Source: an uncultured Eubacterium sp. (lineage in GTDB: Bacteria > Bacillota > Clostridia > Lachnospirales > Lachnospiraceae). Taken from it: a DNA stretch of 20,706 nucleotides. Below the pieces are notes generated by a model. The model was not told where the DNA came from. It worked only from the letters and a program-made list of their open reading frames with translations, and searched no databases. The translations under genes and the position numbers were made by a program. This document shows, piece by piece, positions 6,577-13,214 of the stretch. Where the stretch lies: the NCBI GenBank assembly GCA_910584645.1, contig CAJUAU010000028.1, positions 15,461 to 36,166 of the forward strand, given 5' to 3'. The first letter of the stretch is position 1. Each line of letters opens with the position of its first letter.

Positions 6577-8076
6577 TTACCAAGCCCCCTCTTCCACCAG
6601 ACAAGTAAGCAGTTCTTTTTCATTTTCCTTTAATTCATCCAGCATAGCAATTAATTTTTCATCCTCTCTCTGGGATGGTCTGATCCTATATTTTTGAGCC
6701 ACATGAAGCAGATTAAAACTTACCTTTATCAGTACCTGCAGCTGCTTTTCTATCTTTTTTAATAACCCCTCACTCACAATACCTATGTTCCGCATATACA
6801 AAATCCGTCGATTCATTATCTGCTTATGTTCATATAACAAATAAGATACACGTCTGTCCGAAACCAAAACACGAAGCCCCGCCTCTGTCTTAAGTTCTTC
6901 ATAGATTCCTAATCCAAAAACCCTCTCTTCCGAGGGCAAAAATGCCTGCGTCTTTGCCTCTGAATTTATTTCCGCCAGATAGTCCTCAAATACTCCCTTT
7001 ATATAGGAAGGCATAAAACGATAAAAGTGAATGCCCTGCCGGTAGGTGATAATCTTGATCTTAATGTCAGGATACCGTTTTAGATCAAGTTTCATTTCCA
7101 TATACTGAATCCTGTATCTTTTTATCTTGCCGGAATTATTGTATCCCAACGTCAGAAACGCGTGTATGTGGTCGTCGAAACCATATATCAAGTTCTGATG
7201 CAAATGATGCCTCACATGATATTCTTCATGTCCAGACAAATAGTATTGGTCTATCTTTAATTCTACATAATGCCCCTTTAATATTTCCTGTTTCAGGGCA
7301 TGAACTCCCCCCATTTTTATCAATTCCCATGAAGCAAACCGATTACGGTCTAAGAAATAGCTGATCAGGTCGTATTCCTCATCTTTGTAGAAAGAATAAT
7401 AATCCAGTCTTCTGTGGGTACAGTTCACATCACAGTTTATCTGAATAAAATTGGAAAAAATCCATGGGTAAAAAGAATTGTCTTCATGCCTGACCTGTAC
7501 TCCGATGTATAATGGTTTTGATGAAACAATTTCTTTCTCTCCAATCTTCTTCGGCTTTTTTTCTCCGATAAAAGCTTCTATTTTTCCCTTTGATACATTT
7601 AAAACCAGTTCGTCTCTTTTGCTCAAAACCTGTCTGGCTGTATCTGCCCGTTTGCCATTAAAATATAGGCTTACACCATCATATATAAAATTTCCAAACC
7701 GGCAGAGATATTGTTCATCACCTAAAAGTATATTTTCCTCTTCATCTGTTACAAAGAGGTTGATCGCAGCCCATGGTTCTGAATGCTGCTGAAAATCTAT
7801 TTTGATACGGATAAATCCCTCATTGTGTTCAAGTGGACGATAAATGCAGCCATTACACTCTTTGCTATAATCATCTTCAGACTCATAGTACCAGCGGTCT
7901 TCCTCCCCTTTCTTCATATGTATACTTTTCCATTCGTATCCACTGCCATCCAAAATCTCAAACTCCGCAACCCGCTTTCCAATTCGTTCATCCGCCATAA
8001 TCACACACATTGGCAGTGCATAATAGGAATATGTTTTTACCCATGGTTCTGTTGTAACCGGCAGCTCTTTTCTCAT
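6577..8076 (-). CDS. BtrH/C39-like putative acyltransferase with N-terminal beta-rich domain
   Basis: This is a 499-aa protein without signal peptide or membrane segment, first gene of the carrier-protein operon. Residues 1 to about 215 look beta-rich and lectin-like (for example VSLYFNGKRADTARQVLS and SKPLYIGVQVRHEDN). Residues about 225-360 resemble proteins that accompany carrier proteins and adenylating enzymes in Firmicutes biosynthetic clusters and recall the BtrH_N/C39-like fold: KGHYVELKIDQYYLSGHEEY followed by HHLHQNLIYGFDDH (290-303). BtrH itself moves an acyl group from a carrier protein to an amine (family knowledge). The C-terminal 120 residues are mostly helical (RRVSYLLYEHKQIMNRR). 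No Cys stands clearly in a nucleophile position before the His-rich motif, so it may be an atypical or non-catalytic member. AAGGG lies 10 nt before ATG 8076. The family assignment is from memory of motif patterns and is moderate. Confidence 0.65.
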   Translation of the reverse strand: MRKELPVTTEPWVKTYSYYALPMCVIMADERIGKRVAEFEILDGSGYEWKSIHMKKGEEDRWYYESEDDYSKECNGCIYRPLEHNEGFIRIKIDFQQHSEPWAAINLFVTDEEENILLGDEQYLCRFGNFIYDGVSLYFNGKRADTARQVLSKRDELVLNVSKGKIEAFIGEKKPKKIGEKEIVSSKPLYIGVQVRHEDNSFYPWIFSNFIQINCDVNCTHRRLDYYSFYKDEEYDLISYFLDRNRFASWELIKMGGVHALKQEILKGHYVELKIDQYYLSGHEEYHVRHHLHQNLIYGFDDHIHAFLTLGYNNSGKIKRYRIQYMEMKLDLKRYPDIKIKIITYRQGIHFYRFMPSYIKGVFEDYLAEINSEAKTQAFLPSEERVFGLGIYEELKTEAGLRVLVSDRRVSYLLYEHKQIMNRRILYMRNIGIVSEGLLKKIEKQLQVLIKVSFNLLHVAQKYRIRPSQREDEKLIAMLDELKENEKELLTCLVEEGAW

Positions 8077-8116
8077 AACTTGTTATCCCTTCTGTTCGCT
8101 TTTGTAAATTTCTTTC

Positions 8117-8122
8117 ATTATA
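8117..8122 (-). promoter_or_regulatory. Candidate -10 box for the carrier-protein operon
   Basis: TATAAT on the minus strand lies 40 nt upstream of ATG 8076, inside an A+T-rich stretch. No good -35 box is found at 17 nt, so activator help or another promoter is possible. The upstream gene ends in a terminator at about 8245, so a promoter is required in this gap. Nothing else recognisable lies between 8077 and 8240. Confidence 0.4.
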
Positions 8123-8243
8123 CATTATTTTAATCACAAAGTATATAAAATAGACTCCGTTTCTCGTAAGAAAATATCGCATTTTTCGACATAATTCGAC
8201 ATTGCAAAAGGACCAAATGCCACTCTGACATTATTAAACAATT

Positions 8244-8274
8244 TAAAAAACCGGCTTCCAAAAAGAAACCGGTC
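8244..8274 (-). terminator. Intrinsic terminator after the GGDEF gene
   Basis: On the minus strand ACCGGTTTC, loop of about five T, then GAAGCCGGT forms a 9-bp stem with one G-U pair, followed directly by TTTTTT. It lies about 50 nt beyond the stop at 8325 and separates that gene from the carrier-protein operon. Confidence 0.8.
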
Positions 8275-8324
8275 TCACAAAGACTCCCATCAGCAAATTA
8301 AGTTTTGCAAATGAGAACTTAAAA

Positions 8325-9551
8325 TTATCTGTGTTTTTTCCTTTTTTCAAAGTACATATTTCTGTCCGAATCGGTAATGCACATATGGAAGCTGTCCGCC
8401 CTGCTGTTCATGACAGATACACCAAATGAGATGCTTAACGGCCGATTCTGTATACGGAACAGGTTTTGTTTATCTTTCAGCTGTTTTACGAGGAGCAGGG
8501 TTTTCTCCTCCGAAGTAGATGGTAATAAAACGAGAAATTCATCTCCGCCCATGCGGAACAATATGCACTCCTTTGGCAGAACCATTTTGAAAAGGCTTAC
8601 CGTCGCTTTTATGTATTCATCTCCCGCAGTATGTCCATACGTATCGTTTATTTCCTTGAGGCCGTCACAGTCAGCGGAAATAATGGAAAGCGGATAGCAG
8701 TCATCGCTGTGGGTTTTTATAAACTCATCCAGATATGCCCTGTTATACAGACCTGTCAGCGCATCCGTTATTGCCTGATCCCGCAGCTTCTTTTTCAGCA
8801 ATTCGTGTTCCGTCACATTATTGATCAAGCCAACGATACCGGTAACAGCACCCTCTTCATTGAAGAGTGGCTGTTTTATAATCTGGAGAAATTCCTGTAT
8901 TCCATCCTCATTGATTTCAATCGTGTATGTCGTGCCCTTGCCAGTTTCAATGATTTCCATATCTCTTTTTTGCGCTTCTATAGCGTTATGTTTATCTTTG
9001 CGTATCTCAGGATCCGTCTTTCCCCTGATCGACCAGTCAGGATCATCCGCCTTTTTCAGATGATGCCAATACTTTGTCGCAAAGACATATTTGCACTCAT
9101 TATCCTTGAGAAAAATATTGGAAGGAAGCTGTTTAAGCATTTTTTCAATCCCATAAAAGGTCAGGGAATCCGTAAATGCAATCGCATTTGAAATCCTGTT
9201 TTTAATAATTTTACTGATAAATGGTTTGGTAATACAATCAGTAACGCCTGATCCAAGATACGCAAAACCATCCGCCGGGTTCTCTTTGTCAGTATAAATA
9301 AGAATTGGTATGGAGATAAGCCTGTCACTGTCTTTTACGAATTCGACAGCCTTTCGGATATCTTCCTGCAGATCCGCATGGATCAGAAGCGCCTGAATAT
9401 CCACCTTGCTTTGTTTGAGGATATCCTTTGCAGCTTTCATATCCCTTACCATCTTTATATTGTATTCGTCATCAAGTATTCGGCAAAGTTCTTCATAGGT
9501 CTGCCCATTATCGATAAAAAGCAGGTTTTTTTTCATTTTTGTATGATTCAT
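8325..9551 (-). CDS. Diguanylate cyclase: receiver-like, PAS and GGDEF domains
   Basis: This is a 408-aa cytoplasmic signalling protein that should make cyclic di-GMP from two GTP. Residues about 8-125 resemble a response-regulator receiver. The conserved Thr (ILIYT) and Lys (TKPF) regions are recognisable, but the strand where the phospho-accepting Asp should end reads ALLIHAD and offers no clear Asp at the right place, so it is probably a degenerate receiver. A PAS domain covers about 137-250 (LPSNIFLKDNECKYVFATKYW to GIVGLINNVTEHE). The GGDEF domain follows from about 258 (TDALTGLYNRAYLDEF) with intact GGDEF at 335-339. The usual inhibitory RxxD site is PKEC at 326-329, so product inhibition is probably absent. 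AGGAAG lies about 8 nt before ATG 9551. It has its own promoter and terminator, so it is a single-gene unit. No EAL domain or cyclic di-GMP riboswitch is seen. Confidence 0.9.
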   Translation of the reverse strand: MNHTKMKKNLLFIDNGQTYEELCRILDDEYNIKMVRDMKAAKDILKQSKVDIQALLIHADLQEDIRKAVEFVKDSDRLISIPILIYTDKENPADGFAYLGSGVTDCITKPFISKIIKNRISNAIAFTDSLTFYGIEKMLKQLPSNIFLKDNECKYVFATKYWHHLKKADDPDWSIRGKTDPEIRKDKHNAIEAQKRDMEIIETGKGTTYTIEINEDGIQEFLQIIKQPLFNEEGAVTGIVGLINNVTEHELLKKKLRDQAITDALTGLYNRAYLDEFIKTHSDDCYPLSIISADCDGLKEINDTYGHTAGDEYIKATVSLFKMVLPKECILFRMGGDEFLVLLPSTSEEKTLLLVKQLKDKQNLFRIQNRPLSISFGVSVMNSRADSFHMCITDSDRNMYFEKRKKHR

Positions 9552-9610
9552 TCTGCACTTCCTTTCACATGAGCATGATTGCCATGGATTTTCTAATGGA
9601 TATATATTCC

Positions 9611-9639
9611 ATTATACAGTAACAAAGAAAAAATGTACA
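9611..9639 (-). promoter_or_regulatory. Promoter of the GGDEF gene
   Basis: On the minus strand TGTACA (9639-9634), a spacer of 17 nt and a perfect TATAAT (9616-9611) form a sigma-A type promoter about 60 nt upstream of ATG 9551. The rest of 9552..9735 shows no further recognisable element. Confidence 0.6.
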
Positions 9640-9735
9640 CTAGCTATCTTTATATTTTTTACAATATCAAATTCATCATCGCCCTGAAGGAAACACTACC
9701 CTCCAAACCACGTGTGTAATGCTTCACCTTTGCGT

Positions 9736-9761
9736 AAATAAAAGAGCTCCCACAGGAGCCC
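9736..9761 (-). terminator. Intrinsic terminator of the small RNA and of the upstream broken gene
   Basis: GGGCTCC (9761-9755), loop of 4 nt and GGAGCTC (9750-9744) form a 7-bp stem with one G-U pair, followed by TTTTATTT on the minus strand. It would also stop read-through from the gene whose stop codon is at 9879. Confidence 0.75.
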
Positions 9762-9804
9762 TTTTCAGGTTGCAGGCCTCTCAAGTATCTGCAACACGAT
9801 CACT
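9736..9804 (-). ncRNA. Candidate small RNA of about 69 nt
   Basis: A perfect TTGACA and a TATATT 17 nt apart (9839-9811) predict a start near 9804. The transcript would contain a perfect 7-bp stem, GTTGCAG (9795-9789) with CTGCAAC (9775-9769), around a 13-nt loop. A GC-rich hairpin (9761-9744) and the tail TTTTATTT ending at 9736 follow. There is no start codon with a ribosome site inside. The GGDEF gene downstream has its own promoter, so this looks like a free-standing RNA, although a leader or attenuator of that gene cannot be excluded. I do not recognise the RNA family. Confidence 0.55.
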
Positions 9805-9810
9805 GATGTA

Positions 9811-9839
9811 AATATACACTAAAAAGCCTAATTTGTCAA
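9811..9839 (-). promoter_or_regulatory. Consensus sigma-A promoter in a gene-free gap
   Basis: TTGACA (9839-9834), 17-nt spacer, TATATT (9816-9811) on the minus strand. It is the best promoter in the window by match and spacing, yet the next coding start is about 260 nt away and a terminator intervenes, which points to a small RNA. Confidence 0.65.
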
Positions 9840-9878
9840 GCTTTTTGGCATCAACTGCCCTCTTCCGTTCCTTTGCAT

Positions 9879-11327
9879 TTACCAATCAATCTTATTGTAC
9901 CCGAGCTTTCTCAGCGCACTCCAGTATTGAGGCACCTTTGATTTTGGAATCTTAATTTGAATCTTTTTGGAAAGACCGGTGAATGCTTTTTTCGCGATTC
10001 CTCGTATACTTGTGGATTTAATCGTCAGCTTATTTGCTTTTTTACAGCCCATAAAGGCATTTTTTTGAATGGATGTAACTGTAAACGCAATCCCTTCTTT
10101 CTTTACCTTCTGTGGAATGGCTAAAGACTTGCTTTTTTTCGATTTTACACCCACAACTGCGACTTCTCCTTTCTTTCCTTTGAGTTTCGCCACCCTATAC
10201 TTTATGTTCCCCGCCACAAAGCAATCACCTTTTTTAAGCCCTGTTACATTACTATTGTCCCAGGCACCGATTCCATCAGGAACTGGAACTGCTGTGGCTG
10301 ATGGAGGAATCATCGTTTGTGAAGGGTGTATGGTTGGCGCTGTTCCCGGACTATGTGTCGGCGCTATATCCGGTGTATTTGTCGGTTTTGATGTTGCTGT
10401 CACCGATGTAGGAGTTGGAAAGGCTGAGGCGGACAGTATCGGTGTCGCCGATTCTGTCGGTTGATTCCCAGTGACATATGAGGGTTGAATTGGGCTGTCA
10501 ACTTCCGCATACGCCTTCATTTCATCAAACGATGGAATGGGATAAATGTCGCCAGAAGTACTTTTATACCCAACGATGACAGCTTGTTCTCCCTCACCTT
10601 CGAAAATAAAAGATTCGATATCATGCATATAGCCTTTTGAATCATCTGAATTTGGCACCGTCCGAAAGGTTATAAACGAATAATCAGGCTCCAAATCATA
10701 ACTCCACCACAACACATATTTGTCTTTCTTCAAGATTTGCACAGTACCATATCTATCTATTCCTACATCTATATAATCCTCACTGTGCGAAACGCTAAAT
10801 GAGCTCCCGTCTCCAATTCTCAAAAGAATCTCAAGGGATAAACCAAGGACTAAATCATCTTCATCCACTATATTAAGCCACTTTAAGGTTAATGTCCGTT
10901 CCACTCCGTCCACAAAACCGGAATATATTTTCCACATTCCCTCCAGCATATCTAAGATAACAACTGTTCCGGCATATGACCAGTTTAAATCCAACGACAG
11001 GTCCAAATGCAAAACGGGTCGCACTGCAACATCGTTATAAACAAAGTGATTTCCATCAATGCCTCCATCATCATACACATAAGATGCATTATTACTATGA
11101 TAACCTGGCGATCGAAGCAACCACTCATGAGTGCTGTCCGCATCGTTTAAACTGCTAGACTGAATCTTTCTCCCATCGGCATAAACTATAAACTGTATTT
11201 TCTGCTTCCCTCGTTTTCGTATCATCCTCATTTGAGGTAAACCCATATGCCGGGTTTTTCGCTTCTCCAATCGACAGCAAATATATCTGGTCCGATGTAT
11301 CATTTCCTCCTTTTGTGCCATATTCAT
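9879..11327 (-). pseudogene. 3' part of frameshifted DUF6273/BspA-like secreted protein
   Basis: This frame holds the rest of the protein begun at ATG 11904. It is open from ATG 11327, but its first 40 or so residues (basic, unlike the rest) are only the out-of-frame reading of the upstream piece. Genuine sequence begins with YADGRKIQSS at about 11187 and completes a DUF6273 domain (WLLRSPGYHSN, DDGGIDGNHFVYNDVAVRPVLHLDLS). A unique region of about 180 residues follows, then a Ser/Thr/Pro-rich linker typical of surface proteins, then a C-terminal BspA-like repeat (FTVTSIQKNAFMGCKKANKLTI, GIAKKAFTGL). Without a signal peptide this piece would not be exported by itself, and no ribosome site suited to a functional start was found. 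With one copy of the 7-bp repeat removed, the full gene 11904..9879 would encode 672 aa. Confidence 0.75.
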
Positions 11328-11904
11328 TCTCGTATCTGTTCACCACGTTTGTCTTGCGTATAGCTGACTGCTCGTCCACTGTAAAAGCATAATTTAAAAA
11401 GCCGTTTTCTCTGTAACTCTTTCCTTCCCGGTTTGCCTCGGCTCCATACCCATTCAGCCAGCTGCGCATCGTGCAGGTCTCCCAAGTGACATTTGTAAAT
11501 GTATCATTGTACTTCTGGCAGTCCAGATTTTTATCTGCCAGCAGAAATACGTCGTCGCCCTCCACTGACAGCACCCTCCACTTGATGGGAGTTTTCTCGT
11601 CATTTTTATCCGCTTTTCCATCCCCGTTGGTGTCCTCCTGCCAGTAGTTTCCAAACCAGATACAGTCCCAGGTAGTAATTCCTTTACTGTCAGTTATTGG
11701 ATATTTCAGCTCTATTTTTTCACTTGATCCCGGCGCCACTTCCTGAGTGGTTTTGAGAATGCGGGGATTTCGGAGTGCTGGCTGTTCCGCCGCCCGGCTC
11801 TTCGTCACTGTTCCCAGGGGCAGGAGACCTGCCAGCAGGGCTCCTGTCAGAAGCAGGGCCGTCTGTCTCTGAAATTTGAATTTTCTTTGTTTGTTTTTGT
11901 TCAT
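11155..11904 (-). pseudogene. 5' part of frameshifted DUF6273/BspA-like secreted protein
   Basis: This fragment is 249 codons long. I chose ATG 11904 over in-frame ATGs upstream (to 11997) because AAGGCGG precedes it and the signal peptide starts there (MNKNKQRKFKFQRQTALLL, cleavage near SRAAEQ). The body has the N-terminal half of a DUF6273 domain: WDCIWFGNYWQED, PIKWRVLSVEGDDVFLLADK, TWETCTMRSWLNG, and SAIRKTNV ahead of DQIYLLSIGEA. An acidic DTNGDGKADKND stretch resembles a calcium loop. The frame ends with a spurious tail (SLCRWEKDSV) and TAG at 11155, just after a 7-bp tandem duplication. Removing one copy joins NTVY to ADGRKIQSS in the other frame and gives the normal domain. Function of the family is unknown; it is common in secreted proteins of Lachnospiraceae (family knowledge). 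Confidence 0.75.
11181..11194. repeat. 7-bp tandem duplication causing a frameshift
   Basis: ATAAACT occurs twice in direct succession (11181-11187 and 11188-11194, plus strand). The extra copy shifts the minus-strand gene by one base and splits a DUF6273 domain. Deleting one copy restores a single 673-codon frame. Confidence 0.85.
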
Positions 11905-12042
11905 TGTTATAATCCGCCTTTCTGCGAAAGGCACCAATGTGTCATGAAACATGTTGGCTGACTTTCGCTTTTCTTTTCTATATTCCTTCTGATACAATTC
12001 TTTTATAAGACTGACACACTACAGAACACGTGGAGGTGAGTG

Positions 12043-12068
12043 GCGGGGCTGTATAGCGGCGACCCCGC
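12043..12068 (-). other. GC-only hairpin between the WG-repeat gene and the DUF6273 gene
   Basis: GCGGGG (12043-12048) and CCCCGC (12063-12068) can pair as a 6-bp stem with a 14-nt loop in the otherwise gene-free stretch 11905..12133. No T-run follows on either strand, so it is a weak terminator candidate at best. Confidence 0.3.
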
Positions 12069-12133
12069 ATTGTTATTTGTCGTCGGTCATCCGTTAAGGC
12101 ATCAATGAATGGCGCATAACGTAGCCCGTAAAC

Positions 12134-12436
12134 TTATCTCTTCCAAAGTCGTAAATAGTCCTCAATCTGATCATACTCTGTCTTCTTCAGAAGCTTCATG
12201 CTGCCGTCCAGCAATGCAAGCTTTCCGTCCTTTCGACCGATCATCAGGTTTCCTTGAGAAGAATCGCTATCCGGATACCACCCATAGAGTTCATCTACTG
12301 GCAGATCCTCCTCTCCCAAAACTTTCCATGCTGTTTCCGCCGCTGATGCTTTTTTCTCAAAAAGCTCCGGCATACTTGTCAGAAACAAAGTAGCAGCCAT
12401 TATCACTGCTAGAATTTTTTTGTTTTTACTTTTCAT
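12134..12436 (-). CDS. Short secreted WG-repeat-like protein, probably truncated
   Basis: This is a 100-aa protein with a clear signal peptide (MKSKNKKILAVIMAATLFL, cleavage near ASAAE at about residue 33) and a strong GGAGG 8 nt before ATG 12436. The only domain-like text is one WG/KWG-type unit: GNLMIGRKDGKLALLDGSMKLLKKTEYDQI. WG proteins normally carry many such units, so a single unit followed by a stop suggests a remnant. Just before the stop another frame reads IYDFGRDKFTGYVM, which looks protein-like but also stops after 20 codons. A frameshift or truncation is therefore likely, though a short functional protein is possible because the promoter and ribosome site are intact. Its role is unknown; it is exported. 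Confidence 0.6.
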   Translation of the reverse strand: MKSKNKKILAVIMAATLFLTSMPELFEKKASAAETAWKVLGEEDLPVDELYGWYPDSDSSQGNLMIGRKDGKLALLDGSMKLLKKTEYDQIEDYLRLWKR

Positions 12437-12487
12437 CGTGTTTCTCCTCCTTTTAGGAAAAATTTCCTTTCATACATTACTGTTTGT

Positions 12488-12517
12488 ATTTTATCGCGGA
12501 AGGCATAACACTGTCAA
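12488..12517 (-). promoter_or_regulatory. Promoter of the WG-repeat gene
   Basis: Perfect TTGACA (12517-12512), 18-nt spacer and TAAAAT (12493-12488) on the minus strand, about 50 nt upstream of ATG 12436. Confidence 0.6.
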
Positions 12518-12554
12518 ATTTTCAGGTTTAAATTTGATACTTAATAATATAATA

Positions 12555-12597
12555 ATCCAGGAGGTTAGCCGCCCACAAAGGGGTTAACCTCCTGGAT
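12555..12597. repeat. 13-bp perfect inverted repeat in the hepT to WG-gene spacer
   Basis: ATCCAGGAGGTTA (12555-12567) and TAACCTCCTGGAT (12585-12597) are exact reverse complements around a 17-nt loop that can add three more C-G pairs. On the minus strand the stem is followed by TTATTATATTATT, so it can act as the terminator for mntA-hepT. On the plus strand it directly precedes a terminator and could be the body of a small RNA. The spacer 12437..12770 holds this element, the plus-strand terminator and the WG-gene promoter; I see no gene in it. Confidence 0.7.
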
Positions 12598-12604
12598 AAG
12601 TTTT

Positions 12605-12631
12605 AAGCCTGCAGAATTCCGCAGGCTTTTT
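12605..12631 (+). terminator. Intrinsic terminator oriented on the plus strand
   Basis: AAGCCTGC (12605-12612) and GCAGGCTT (12621-12628) form an 8-bp stem with loop AGAATTCC, ending in TTTTT (12627-12631) in the plus direction. The minus-direction tail is only TTAAAACTT. No plus-strand gene precedes it, which suggests an antisense or small RNA ending here, or protection of the toxin genes from antisense transcription. Confidence 0.65.
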
Positions 12632-12770
12632 ATACACATCAATATATTATAACGGAAAAATCCTCTTAGAATTACTTCTCGTCAGATAATGTGGCACCTT
12701 TTAAAGATGCCGATTATTCTCTCAAGATATTCCTTTTTAGACCGGCCGCCCCCATCACGATACATCCTAT

Positions 12771-13214
12771 TCATTCAATATCTGTTTTCTTTCCTCTTTC
12801 ATCTATCTGCGACATACAATATGATTCAATCAACTGTATCAACTCGTCCGCTACCGCAATCTGACACTCTGTTTCCTCTCTGCTTGCAAGATAGAAATCA
12901 TCATAATCGCTCGCATGGCGTATTTCCTCTATTTCACTGACCTTTCTTCCAACCTCTCTGGGAAAAATCTTTGATTTCACATAGTGTTTATTAAAATTTG
13001 CTACTGCGTCCTTGTGGCGTTTGTAGCCATTCCCATTCAACGCATGAACTGCGTTTATCGCATGAAAAACAGCATAGTAAGCCCTGTTATTTGCCCCTTT
13101 ATATTCTTCTGCTTCAAATAGAATCCTTGCTGCATTCAAATCTGATTTGGCACTCTGTATCCGATACAAAACGAGATCTTTTCTTGTACCTATATTCTGG
13201 TCAGGCCGCTCCAT
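12771..13214 (-). CDS. hepT: HEPN-domain toxin of an MNT/HEPN pair (HepT-like)
   Basis: This is a 147-aa protein of the UPF0332/HEPN group. I chose ATG 13214 (MERPDQNIG), not the in-frame ATG at 13247, because AAGGAG lies 9 nt before it and the longer form would overlap the partner far more. The HEPN catalytic pattern is NNRAYYAVFHA (about residues 43-53), an Arg and His separated by six residues, typical of HEPN RNases. The helix before it, LNAARILFEAEEYKGA, is also typical. The start overlaps the end of mntA by 14 nt, so the two are translationally coupled. In the studied system HepT cleaves RNA and is neutralised by the partner nucleotidyltransferase adding AMP groups (established for MntA-HepT). 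Whether this copy is active is not shown by sequence alone. Confidence 0.85.
   Translation of the reverse strand: MERPDQNIGTRKDLVLYRIQSAKSDLNAARILFEAEEYKGANNRAYYAVFHAINAVHALNGNGYKRHKDAVANFNKHYVKSKIFPREVGRKVSEIEEIRHASDYDDFYLASREETECQIAVADELIQLIESYCMSQIDERGKKTDIE

Noticed and set aside
9552..9735. Cyclic di-GMP riboswitch before the GGDEF gene
   Set aside because: The conserved core motifs of the known cyclic di-GMP riboswitch classes were not found between the promoter and ATG 9551.
12689..12940. 83-codon open frame on the plus strand near hepT
   Set aside because: It is mostly antisense to hepT, has no ribosome site and no family resemblance.
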